Shown: positions 1 to 6,921, counted from the stretch's first letter. The stretch is DNA of 7,177 bases from Clostridia bacterium (GCA_017453605.1 JAFTEP010000172.1:1-7177), one strand, 5' to 3'. Program-made: numbers and translations. Notes: generated from the letters alone by a model not told the origin.

Positions 1-975
1 AAGTTCACAGGGATCGAAGTCAAGCTGCCTCTGCCGAGGATCAGCTACGCCGAGGCTATGGAGCGCTTCGGCTCGGACAAGCCCGATATGAGATACGGCT
101 TTGAACTCATCGATCTCACCGAGACCGTCAGGGACTGCTCGTTCAAGGTCTTCGCCTCCGCCGTCGAGAACGGAGGAAGCGTCAGGGCAATCAATATCAA
201 GGGTCACGCCGACAGCTTCTCCCGCAAGGAGATCGACAAGCTCCAGGACTTTGTCAAGAGCTACCGCGCCAAGGGTCTCGCCTGGGCGAAATACGGCGAG
301 GAACTCACCTCGAGCTTCACGAAGTTTCTGACTCCCGAGGAGACCGAAAAGCTCTTTGCCGCCGCGGGATTTACTAAGGGCGACCTGCTGTTCGTCGTCG
401 CCGACACGGATAAGGTCGTGTTCGACTCTCTCGGTGCTCTCAGATGCGAGATCGCAAAACGCCTCGGGCTCGCCGACAAGAAGAAGCTCTGCTTCGTGTG
501 GGTCACCTCATTCCCGATGTTCGAGTGGGACGAGGAGGAGAACCGCTGCGTTGCGGTCCACCATCCCTTCACCGCGCCCAAGGACGAGGATCTTGCCCTT
601 ATGGACACCGAGCCTTTAAAGGTCAGGGCGAAGGCTTACGACATCGTGCTCAACGGCTGGGAAATGGGCGGCGGCTCCGTCAGGATCAACCGCAGCGAGA
701 TCCAGTCGAAGGTCTTCGATACGATCGGCCTCAGCCACGAGGAAGCTCTCGCCAAGTTCGGCTATCTCATGGAAGCGTTCAGATACGGCGCTCCGCCCCA
801 CGCGGGCATGGCCTACGGTCTCGACAGGCTCGTCAGCCTGATCCTCGGGCTCGACGCGATCCGCGACTGCATCGCCTTCCCGAAGGTTCAGAACGCGTGT
901 GAACTCATGACGGAATGCCCCTCGCCGGTCGACGACAAGGCGCTCAAAGAGCTCAAACTGAAAATAGATCTCTGA
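1..975 (+). CDS. aspS: Aspartyl-tRNA synthetase, C-terminal part (5' end outside window)
   Basis: This class II synthetase charges tRNA-Asp with aspartate in the cytoplasm. The frame is open from base 1, and the ATG at 58 is internal, so the gene is cut by the window edge. About 324 residues are visible of a usual length near 590. The missing N-terminal part holds the anticodon-binding domain and class II motifs 1 and 2. The visible part begins at the conserved segment after motif 2 (EAMERFGSDKPDMRYGFEL, 52-108). It continues through the GAD-type insertion domain typical of bacterial AspRS, the VHHPFTAP stretch (556-579) and the GWEMGGGSVRIN segment. Class II motif 3, GMAYGLDRL, lies at 805-831, and the tail LMTECPS is characteristic. 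The stop is TGA 973-975. Whether the enzyme is discriminating or also charges tRNA-Asn cannot be judged, because the residues usually used lie in the missing part. Identification is very secure. Confidence 0.97.
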   Translation, partial: KFTGIEVKLPLPRISYAEAMERFGSDKPDMRYGFELIDLTETVRDCSFKVFASAVENGGSVRAINIKGHADSFSRKEIDKLQDFVKSYRAKGLAWAKYGEELTSSFTKFLTPEETEKLFAAAGFTKGDLLFVVADTDKVVFDSLGALRCEIAKRLGLADKKKLCFVWVTSFPMFEWDEEENRCVAVHHPFTAPKDEDLALMDTEPLKVRAKAYDIVLNGWEMGGGSVRINRSEIQSKVFDTIGLSHEEALAKFGYLMEAFRYGAPPHAGMAYGLDRLVSLILGLDAIRDCIAFPKVQNACELMTECPSPVDDKALKELKLKIDL

Positions 976-1001
976 TCTTTTTTACCGCCCCAAAATTTCG
1001 C

Positions 1002-1018
1002 TTTCGGAGACGAAAATG
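1002..1018 (+). promoter_or_regulatory. Ribosome site of the ABC ATPase inside a small hairpin
   Basis: GGAGA (1006-1010) lies 5 bases before ATG 1016. The flanking bases can form TTTCG-GAGA-CGAAA (1002-1015), a five-pair stem closed by a GNRA-type GAGA loop that directly abuts the start codon. A second TTTCG copy at 996-1000 could pair with the same CGAAA. The Shine-Dalgarno use is well supported; a regulatory effect of the folding is only a possibility. Confidence 0.45.
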
Positions 1019-1957
1019 ATCGAAATAAATTCTGTCACGAAAAAGTACGGCAGCATCTACGCCGTCAGGGACGTCAGCTTCACTGTGAAAGAAGGGGAGA
1101 TCATGGGCTTTCTCGGTCCGAACGGAGCGGGAAAATCCACGACCCTCAACATCCTCACCGGCTATATCTCCTCGACCTCCGGTTCCGCGAAGATCGACGG
1201 GATAGACATCCTCGACGATCCGATCGCCGCCAAGAAAAAGATCGGCTTTCTGCCGGAACAGCCCCCTCTCTACACGGATATGACGGTCAAAGAGTACCTG
1301 AACTTCGTTTATGAACTCAAAGACTGCCGTCTCAACCGCAAAAAGCACATCGAAGAGATCTGCTCGGTCGTCCGCATAGACGACGTCTTCAACAGGATCA
1401 TCAAGAATCTTTCTAAGGGCTACCGCCAGAGAGTCGGCATCGCCCAGGCTCTCATCGGCAATCCCCCGGTCCTGATCTTCGACGAGCCCACTGTAGGTCT
1501 CGATCCCAAGCAGATCATCGACATCCGCACCCTGATCCGCTCCCTCGGCAAGGATCACACCGTGATCCTCAGCACCCACATCCTCTCGGAGGTGCAGGCG
1601 ATCTGCGACAGGATCGTCGTCATCAACAAAGGCGAGATCGTCGCCGATCAGCGCACCGGTCAGATCGCCCAGGCGGTCAGCGGTCCGAAGAGGCTGAATC
1701 TCACCGTCTGCGGTCCGCAGGGCGACGTGCTGAAGCTTCTGAAGGGCATCCAGGGAGTCGGACGCGCCGAGATAACCGGGGCCTGCGATCAGGACAGCTT
1801 CACCTACCTTGTGGAAATGAAGCCCGGCATCGACGTCAGAAAGCCCATTTTCTACGCGCTCAGCGCGAAGGGATGGCCGCTGATCGGGATGGAAAACGTC
1901 GGAATGAACTTAGAAGACGTTTTCATGGACCTCATCGGCTCGAAAAAGACCAAATAA
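1016..1957 (+). CDS. ABC transporter ATP-binding protein, GldA/NatA-like
   Basis: This is the cytoplasmic ATPase that should power the permease encoded next. The 313-residue protein has a full nucleotide-binding domain: Walker A GPNGAGKST (residues 34-42), Q-loop glutamine in LPEQPPLY (about 82), signature LSKGYRQR (132-139), Walker B VLIFDE with catalytic Glu (152-157), D-loop GLDP (161-164) and H-loop STH (His188). The LSKGY signature replaces LSGGQ, as is common in the NatA/GldA/multidrug-type branch. About 90 further residues form the C-terminal extension of that branch, ending in a typical LEDVFMDLI segment. ATG 1016 is preceded by GGAGA (1006-1010, spacing 5), which supports this start. 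The gene lies 40 bases after aspS and 43 before the permease. The ATPase assignment is certain. GldA-like is inferred from the permease, GldG-like and DUF4340 neighbours, and the substrate is unknown. Confidence 0.95.
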   Translation: MIEINSVTKKYGSIYAVRDVSFTVKEGEIMGFLGPNGAGKSTTLNILTGYISSTSGSAKIDGIDILDDPIAAKKKIGFLPEQPPLYTDMTVKEYLNFVYELKDCRLNRKKHIEEICSVVRIDDVFNRIIKNLSKGYRQRVGIAQALIGNPPVLIFDEPTVGLDPKQIIDIRTLIRSLGKDHTVILSTHILSEVQAICDRIVVINKGEIVADQRTGQIAQAVSGPKRLNLTVCGPQGDVLKLLKGIQGVGRAEITGACDQDSFTYLVEMKPGIDVRKPIFYALSAKGWPLIGMENVGMNLEDVFMDLIGSKKTK

Positions 1958-1964
1958 ATTTTAT

Positions 1965-1977
1965 AGAAAGGCTTTCT
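1965..1977 (+). repeat. Short perfect palindrome between ATPase and permease genes
   Basis: AGAAAG-G-CTTTCT is a perfect 13-base inverted repeat in the 43-base gap, 7 bases after the ATPase stop. As RNA it could form at most five pairs with a GGC loop, too weak for a terminator and without a T-run. It may be chance in an A/T-richer spacer or a minor RNA-processing or protein-binding site. Confidence 0.3.
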
Positions 1978-2000
1978 CAAGCGAGAATGACGTTTAGAAA

Positions 2001-2705
2001 ATGCTTGCCCTGTATAAAAAAGAACTGAGAGGGTATTTCATTTCCCCGGTCGGATTCGTTTTCGCCGCGGCTTTTCTGATCGCCTCGGCGCTTACCGTCT
2101 CCTATCTGAACCTTTCTCAGGCGACGACCGATCTTTCGGGATATTTCACCGCGATCATCTTCATGTTCGTGGTCCTTATCCCGCTTCTGACGATGCGTCT
2201 GTTGAGCGAGGAAAAGAAAACGCGCACCGATCAGATCCTTCTGACCTCTCCCGTCAGCCTGTCCGGCATAATCATGGCGAAGTTCTTCTCGGCGCTCACT
2301 CTTTTCGCGCTGACGCTTCTTGTGTCCACGACCAATTTCATCGTCCTCTTCGCTCACGGGACGCCGAACGCCGCGCGGATCTTCTCGATGCTCTTAGGCA
2401 CTCTTCTTATAGGAAGCGCCTTTATCGCCATAGGGCTCTTCATTTCCGCGCTTACTGAAAGCCAGCTCTCCTCCGCAGTCATCACGATCTTTTCTCTGCT
2501 CGGCATGGAGGTGCTCGGTCTCGTGTCGTCTTCGATCCAGAACGACGCGCTGAGGACCGTCGTCAGATGGATCTCGATCTTCGACCGCTTCAACGGCTTT
2601 GCAAACGGAGTCCTCGATATCAGCGCGCTTATCTACTATTTCTCTATTACAGTCGTTTTCCTCTTCCTGTGCGTCAGGGTGATGGAAAAAAGGCGCTGGG
2701 AGTGA
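2001..2705 (+). CDS. ABC-2 type permease, GldF-like membrane subunit
   Basis: This is the integral membrane subunit expected to pair with the upstream ATPase, probably as a homodimer since only one permease gene is present. The 234-residue protein has about six hydrophobic segments (roughly 18-36, 50-68, 95-117, 127-150, 156-176 and 208-227). Two features are family-typical: the N-terminus MLALYKKELRGYFISP, and a charged cytoplasmic loop after helix 2 ending in TDQILLTSPVS (about 66-86), which resembles the coupling region of ABC-2/GldF permeases. The start is fixed by a TAG in frame at 1995-1997, so ATG 2001 is the first possible codon and it gives the expected N-terminus. No convincing Shine-Dalgarno sequence stands in front of it, unlike its neighbours. 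The stop TGA 2703-2705 lies 11 bases before the next start. The family call is strong; the transported molecule, if any, is unknown. Confidence 0.92.
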   Translation: MLALYKKELRGYFISPVGFVFAAAFLIASALTVSYLNLSQATTDLSGYFTAIIFMFVVLIPLLTMRLLSEEKKTRTDQILLTSPVSLSGIIMAKFFSALTLFALTLLVSTTNFIVLFAHGTPNAARIFSMLLGTLLIGSAFIAIGLFISALTESQLSSAVITIFSLLGMEVLGLVSSSIQNDALRTVVRWISIFDRFNGFANGVLDISALIYYFSITVVFLFLCVRVMEKRRWE

Positions 2706-2719
2706 GGTGAAGCACCGTG
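2705..2719 (+). promoter_or_regulatory. Shine-Dalgarno fixing a GTG start
   Basis: AGGTGA (2705-2710) stands 6 bases before GTG 2717 and overlaps the last base of the permease stop codon. No in-frame ATG nearby preserves the basic N-terminus and membrane helix, so GTG is the preferred start of the GldG-like gene. The spacing suggests reinitiation by ribosomes finishing the permease. Confidence 0.8.
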
Positions 2720-4210
2720 TCACAGGATAAAAAAACTTCTCCGTCCGGCAAGGCGGGACGCATCCTCAAATCAAAACAGTTCAGATACGGGTCTGTCGCC
2801 GTCGCGTTCGCCGTCGTGTTCATCGCGGTCGTCATCCTTCTCAACGTCGTCGTTTCCGCGCTCGCGTCCCGTTTCGGGCTCAGCGTCGATCTGACCGGCG
2901 AACAGGTCTACGGCATCAGCGACGTGACAAGGCAGCTTTTAAAAGACGTCGACAAGCAGGTCTCGATCAAGTTCATGCTGCCCCTCGATCAGCTCGAAGC
3001 CGGCAGCTACTATCCCGTCGTGATCTGCGCTCAGAACTACGCCAGAGAGTTTTCCAACGTCTCCGTCGAGTATTACGACATCATCACCAATCCCCAGAAC
3101 GCAAACTTCTTTGTCGACAGAGGCTATTCGGTCACGACTTCCGACGTCGTCGTCCAGTGCGGCGATCAGTTCAGGATCTACACACTTTCGTCGTTCATGC
3201 CCGTCGCTCAGAGCAGCGGCAGGGTCTACGCCTTCAGGGGCGAGATGTACTTCACGTCGGGCATCCTCACGGTCACCGGCGACGAGAAGCACGAGGTCAC
3301 CTTCACCACCAACCACAGCGCATCCCTTCCTCCTTATCTCGAGGAGATCTTCGAGTTCTGCGGCTACGGCATCAACCGCATCGACCTCGCCACCGAATCC
3401 ATCAGCGACGAGACCGACGTCCTTGTCATCTACGATCCCAAAAACGATTTCCAGAGCGCGTCCTCTTCGGGCGGAGTCAGCGAGATCGAAAAGCTTTCGG
3501 ATTATCTGATGTCCAACCGCAGCGCGATGGTCTTCGTCGGTCCGTTCAGTCCGGCTTTCCCTCACCTCGACGAGCTTCTTGAGGAATGGGGAGTTTCGGT
3601 GACGCGCGGAGACGTCGTCCTCGACGACGACAAATCCCTCCCGCAGTACAACAATCAGAACCTCATCTGCGATTACGCCGCACCCGCCGACTCCGACGCG
3701 GAACAGATCGTCTCCAATATCCTGTCCTCCCAGACTATCTGCCGCACCGCGTCTCCGATCGCCGTCGGCTCCGCGGGAAGCTATATCGAGGTCGCGTCCG
3801 TTCTCAGATCCTCCGCCGCGTCCTATTATAACGCTTCTTCGGACAACTCCGCCGCAAAGACCGACGGACCGTTCGACGTGATGACACTCTCCACGCGCAC
3901 TGTCATCGAGAACCTCGGAAACAGCATCAACGTGGAAAGAAAGGCGCACCTTCTCGTCTGCTCGACCACGGAGTTCGCCTCGTTCTGCGCCGACAACAGC
4001 TTCGCCAACCGCAGTCTCATCTTCAACGCGATCCGCCTGATGAGCGACGACGAAAAGGTCACCAGCATCGCTCTGAAGCGATTTGACGACACCTCTCTCA
4101 CGATCGAGGCGGGCGAAGTCAGGACTTCGACTGTCCTTATGGTCCTGATCGTTCCCGGTCTCATCATCGCCGCCGGAGTCGTCGTCTGGATCAAGAGGAA
4201 GCACTTATGA
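2717..4210 (+). CDS. GldG-like auxiliary protein of ABC system (membrane-anchored)
   Basis: This 497-residue protein resembles the GldG/ABC_transp_aux family that accompanies GldF-type permeases. A basic N-terminus leads into a transmembrane helix (about 25-47). The family-typical segment SVDLTGEQVYGISD (56-69) follows. A large domain of about 420 residues, predicted to be outside the membrane, contains HEVTFTTNHSAS (192-203), the LSDYLMSNRSAMVFVGP stretch (260-276) and LLEEWGVSVTRGDVV (287-301), which match the Rossmann-like auxiliary domain. A second helix (about 472-492) ends in a basic tail, WIKRKHL, so both ends should be cytoplasmic. The start is GTG at 2717, supported by AGGTGA at 2705-2710 with spacing 6 and by the absence of a better ATG. 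No enzymatic motif is recognisable. Its last bases overlap the next gene. The role, probably coupling ATPase-driven permease movement to an extracellular partner, is inference. Confidence 0.88.
   Translation: MSQDKKTSPSGKAGRILKSKQFRYGSVAVAFAVVFIAVVILLNVVVSALASRFGLSVDLTGEQVYGISDVTRQLLKDVDKQVSIKFMLPLDQLEAGSYYPVVICAQNYAREFSNVSVEYYDIITNPQNANFFVDRGYSVTTSDVVVQCGDQFRIYTLSSFMPVAQSSGRVYAFRGEMYFTSGILTVTGDEKHEVTFTTNHSASLPPYLEEIFEFCGYGINRIDLATESISDETDVLVIYDPKNDFQSASSSGGVSEIEKLSDYLMSNRSAMVFVGPFSPAFPHLDELLEEWGVSVTRGDVVLDDDKSLPQYNNQNLICDYAAPADSDAEQIVSNILSSQTICRTASPIAVGSAGSYIEVASVLRSSAASYYNASSDNSAAKTDGPFDVMTLSTRTVIENLGNSINVERKAHLLVCSTTEFASFCADNSFANRSLIFNAIRLMSDDEKVTSIALKRFDDTSLTIEAGEVRTSTVLMVLIVPGLIIAAGVVVWIKRKHL
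4194..4210 (+). promoter_or_regulatory. Shine-Dalgarno and ATGA stop/start overlap
   Basis: AGAGGA (4194-4199) lies within the last codons of the GldG-like gene, 7 bases before ATG 4207. The ATG shares bases with the TGA stop at 4208-4210. This arrangement is a standard sign of translational coupling and suggests matched output of the GldG-like and DUF4340 proteins. Confidence 0.85.
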
Positions 4211-5784
4211 TCAAAAAGCAAAAAAAGATCATCTTCATCGCGCTCGCCGCGATCGTCTTGCTAGCGGTCATATACGCCGTTCTCGCAAACACGGTCCTGA
4301 AGCCCGACCCGGAGCCGACCGGAGAGGGAGTCGATCTCAGGCTCTTTGAAAGGATCGAGACCGACGATCTCGAGAGCATCGTCGTCAAGAACGCCAACGG
4401 CTCGTTCAGGTATTACCGCGGCGTCGACTCTCAGCTCTATCTCGAGGGCGCGGAGGCTCTGATCTACGATTCCTATATGACGTCCCTCCTGACGTCCTAC
4501 TCGCGCTCCGCCGTCGCATCCCGAGTTGTCGAGGGCTACGACGCTTCGGCTATCTCGGTCTACGGACTCGCGGAGGGCTCGGAGAACGCAGTCGTGACGG
4601 TCTCGTCTTCCGACGGAGTCTCCCGCACGATCCGTCTCGGCGCAAAGCTCGTTGATTCCAGCGGCTATTACGCGATGGTCGCGGGTTCCGACACACTCTA
4701 CGTTCTCGACAGCTATTACGGCGCCGTTTTCTGCGCCGATATCAGGGATTTCATCGCGCCTCAGGTCGCAAATCCCATTTCTTCCGGTCCCAAGGGGATC
4801 GCTCTCAACGACTACGTCATGAGAGAATGGGGCCAGACCGTCGTCAGGATCGAACCCGCTCCCGAGACCGAAACGGACCTGATGCTCGGCGCCGTCAGCG
4901 GATACGTCATCACCGAACCCGAAAGCCGCCCCGCAAACGACTTTTCTATCGCGCTCCTTCTCGGCGGATCTTCCTCCGAGGACGAAAAGAAGACCATCGG
5001 TCTCAACGCAATGGCCGGCACGAGAGTCGTCGAGTACTCCGTCAACTCGAGCGTTGAAGCGCTGAGAAAATACGTCGGGACGGAGGATCGGGACGCCGCG
5101 GCAGCCTACCGCGAGGAGGCATCCGCCGCCCTCGGTATGTTCATGAAATACTCCCTGATCGACGTCGATACCGGGACCTTTGCAAAAGAGATCGAGTACA
5201 CCTGCTCGGACGATTACAACTATCTGATCGTCGGCTCGGTCGGTCAGGACGGCAATTTCTACGTCTATTCACAGGCCTACGACGTCATTGTCGAATTTCC
5301 CGCCGAGCAGGTCGAGTGGCTCTTCTGGGATCTCGACAATTTCTCGCTCAAGAGCCTCTTCTCCGCTTACGTTTACGACGTCGACGAGTTCGAGATCACT
5401 TCTCCTTCCGTCAGCGCCCTGTTCAAGGTCGAAGCCCGAACGGGCGACACCGCCTCCATCGTCTCGGTCACCGACACGCTTTCTTCGACCGAAGTCGATC
5501 AGGCTCTCTTCAAGCAGCTCTACAGATGCTTCCTGCAGTTCGACAGCGTCGGAGCGATCGAACCCGAGGAGGGGTCGGAGCTTCTTCTCAGTGTCAGAGT
5601 GCTCCTCAAAGACGGCGCTCAGACCGTGTTCAGTTTCTACGACACGGACGGCGCGAGAAAGAGCTGGTACACCGTGGACGGCGTTGTCAGCAATTATTAC
5701 GTCAACCGCGATTACGTCAAGGACCTCATTTCCTACACCGGGATGACCCTGCGCGGCGAGAGCTTCACCGCGAGAGTCAGGTAG
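4207..5784 (+). CDS. DUF4340 domain-containing membrane-anchored protein
   Basis: This 525-residue protein is recognised as DUF4340-type by its composition, pattern and position after the GldG-like gene; its function is unknown. A lysine-rich N-terminus (MIKKQKKIIF) precedes one transmembrane helix (about 8-30). No lipobox or cleavage site is evident, so it should stay anchored with about 490 residues outside. The extracellular part looks repetitive. Residues 45-186 run from LFERIETDDLESIVV through DGVSRTIRLG to GYYAMVAGSDTLYVL. A related pattern recurs at about 386-515, from VYDVDEFEITSP to SWYTVDGVVSNYYV, and a partial one near 333-385 (YNYLIVGSVGQDGNFYVY). ATG 4207 overlaps the preceding TGA as ATGA, with AGAGGA (4194-4199) inside the upstream gene, indicating translational coupling. 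The TAG stop lies 19 bases before the terminator stem. The gene is certainly real; a specific function should not be assumed. Confidence 0.88.
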   Translation: MIKKQKKIIFIALAAIVLLAVIYAVLANTVLKPDPEPTGEGVDLRLFERIETDDLESIVVKNANGSFRYYRGVDSQLYLEGAEALIYDSYMTSLLTSYSRSAVASRVVEGYDASAISVYGLAEGSENAVVTVSSSDGVSRTIRLGAKLVDSSGYYAMVAGSDTLYVLDSYYGAVFCADIRDFIAPQVANPISSGPKGIALNDYVMREWGQTVVRIEPAPETETDLMLGAVSGYVITEPESRPANDFSIALLLGGSSSEDEKKTIGLNAMAGTRVVEYSVNSSVEALRKYVGTEDRDAAAAYREEASAALGMFMKYSLIDVDTGTFAKEIEYTCSDDYNYLIVGSVGQDGNFYVYSQAYDVIVEFPAEQVEWLFWDLDNFSLKSLFSAYVYDVDEFEITSPSVSALFKVEARTGDTASIVSVTDTLSSTEVDQALFKQLYRCFLQFDSVGAIEPEEGSELLLSVRVLLKDGAQTVFSFYDTDGARKSWYTVDGVVSNYYVNRDYVKDLISYTGMTLRGESFTARVR

Positions 5785-5802
5785 CATTCTCGCAAATAAT
5801 AA

Positions 5803-5882
5803 AGACCCGTACTTTTCGGCGCGGAAAAAAAGTTCAAAAAACTTTCTTATCACGCCGCACCGAAAAGAACGGGTCTGTTTTT
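5803..5882. terminator. Bidirectional intrinsic terminator between convergent genes
   Basis: Arms 5803-5824 and 5855-5876 pair almost perfectly. AGACCCGT pairs with ACGGGTCT; after one A/A mismatch, C5812 pairs with G5867 and TTTTCGG with CCGAAAA; after one C/A mismatch, GCGG pairs with CCGC. That gives 20 pairs out of 22. Inside the loop a second small hairpin, AAAGTT-CAAAA-AACTTT (5829-5845), can form. A T-run follows on the plus strand (5878-5882), and the minus strand reads TTTATTATTTG after its arm. The position, 19 bases after the DUF4340 gene stop and 16 bases from the DAHP synthase stop, fits a terminator serving both transcripts. Confidence 0.88.
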
Positions 5883-5892
5883 GCGGTCAGAC

Positions 5893-6921
5893 TTAGAGCT
5901 GATACGCGAGCTGGAGCACGAGATCTCTTGATTTTTCCCAGCCGAGGCAGGGATCGGTGATCGACTTGCCGAAAGTCCCTTCTCCGGCGCTCTGAGCCCC
6001 GTCGACAAGATAGCTTTCTATCATCAGTCCCTTCACGATCTTTTTTATCTCCGGGCTGTGGCGCGCGCTGTGGAGGATCTCGTTTGCTATGCGGATCTGC
6101 TCCTCGTATTTCTTCGAGGAATTGGAGTGGTTCGTGTCTATCAGCACGGCGGGATTTTTGAGGGAACTCTTCTCATAGATCGCGCAGAGGTGCTTCAGAT
6201 CCTCGTAGTGGTAGTTGGGATATGAATTGCCTCTGTCGTCGACGTATCCGCGCAGGATCGCGTGGGCGAGGGGATTGCCCTTTGTCTGCACCTCCCAGTT
6301 GCGGTAGATGAATGCGTGCGGATGCTGGGCGGCGGTGATCGAGTTCATCATCACTGACAGGTCTCCGCTCGTCGGGTTCTTCATGCCGACCGGTATGTCG
6401 AGCCCGCTGGATGTCAGACGGTGGAACTGGTTCTCGACAGACCTGGCGCCGACCGCGACGTAGGATAAAAGATCGTTGAGATAGCGGTAGTTTTCCGGGT
6501 ACAGCATCTCGTCCGCGCTTCCGAAGCCGGTCTCTCTGAGCACTCTCATGTGGAGGTTTCTTATCGCGACTATCCCCTTCAAAAGATCGGGCGTCCCGGT
6601 GGGATCGGGCTGGTGGAGCATCCCCTTGTATCCGTCTCCGGTCGTGCGGGGCTTCCCGGTGTAGATCCTCGGGATGAGGAGCAGCTTGTCAGCCACGACC
6701 TCCTGGAGCCTTCTCAGACGGTGGACGTATTCCATCACGCTGTCTTCGTTGTCCGCGCTGCACGGACCGATGACCAGAAGAAATTTGTCGGATTCTCCCG
6801 TGAAGATCGCCTGGATCTGTTCGTCGAGCTCCGCTTTTTCTTTTTCAAGCTTCGGGTCTATCGGGTATTCTTTTTTTATATCCTGAGGGATCGGCAGCCT
6901 GCGTATGAATTGCATGTTCAT
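5893..6921 (-). CDS. aroF: 3-deoxy-7-phosphoheptulonate (DAHP) synthase, class I AroFGH type
   Basis: This enzyme condenses phosphoenolpyruvate with erythrose 4-phosphate, the first step of the shikimate pathway, in the cytoplasm. At 342 residues it is close to the 350 of the E. coli isozymes. The expected metal ligands are present: Cys54 in IGPCS, His265 in DTNHSNSSK, Glu302 in MIESYLVDGAQ and Asp323 in SITDPCLGW. Substrate-binding motifs are KPRTT (90-94), GARSVENQ (158-165), GMKNPTSGD (179-187) and ILRG (222-225). The N-terminal 45 or so residues match the regulatory extension of feedback-controlled class I enzymes. Residues aligned with E. coli AroG Pro150-Gln151 appear to be Tyr145-Arg146, so inhibitor specificity cannot be transferred; the link to tyrA makes tyrosine a reasonable guess. 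ATG 6921 has AAGGAA (6929-6934) at spacing 7, lying within the last codons of tyrA. The symbol is chosen for the tyrA linkage; isozyme identity is not proven. Confidence 0.95.
   Translation of the reverse strand: MNMQFIRRLPIPQDIKKEYPIDPKLEKEKAELDEQIQAIFTGESDKFLLVIGPCSADNEDSVMEYVHRLRRLQEVVADKLLLIPRIYTGKPRTTGDGYKGMLHQPDPTGTPDLLKGIVAIRNLHMRVLRETGFGSADEMLYPENYRYLNDLLSYVAVGARSVENQFHRLTSSGLDIPVGMKNPTSGDLSVMMNSITAAQHPHAFIYRNWEVQTKGNPLAHAILRGYVDDRGNSYPNYHYEDLKHLCAIYEKSSLKNPAVLIDTNHSNSSKKYEEQIRIANEILHSARHSPEIKKIVKGLMIESYLVDGAQSAGEGTFGKSITDPCLGWEKSRDLVLQLAYQL

Noticed and set aside
58..975. ATG at 58 as a true gene start giving a short aspS product
   Set aside because: The frame is open and conserved from base 1 upstream of this ATG, so it is an internal methionine of a gene truncated by the window edge.
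953..1579. Antisense open frame of 208 codons opposite the ABC ATPase
   Set aside because: The opposite strand carries all canonical ABC motifs, and the antisense product is D/R/V-rich without recognisable features.
1961..1966. TATAGA as a possible -10 promoter element before the permease
   Set aside because: No credible -35 hexamer lies 16-18 bases upstream, and the gene sits inside a compact same-strand cluster.
2939..4204. Long antisense open frame (421 codons) opposite the GldG-like gene
   Set aside because: It is codon-bias shadow. The sense gene avoids TTA, CTA and TCA and is rich in GTC, GAC, ATC and CTC, so the complementary frame has few stops. Its product is a low-complexity D/R/V/G-rich string with no family pattern, while the sense strand has clear domains.
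5269..5853. Antisense open frame of 194 codons overlapping the end of the DUF4340 gene and the terminator
   Set aside because: It begins within the terminator hairpin, has no family pattern and shows the same codon-bias composition as the other shadows.
5803..5876. The inverted repeat as a CRISPR unit or insertion-sequence end
   Set aside because: There is only one copy, with no regular spacers, transposase or target duplication. Convergent position and T-runs fit a terminator better.
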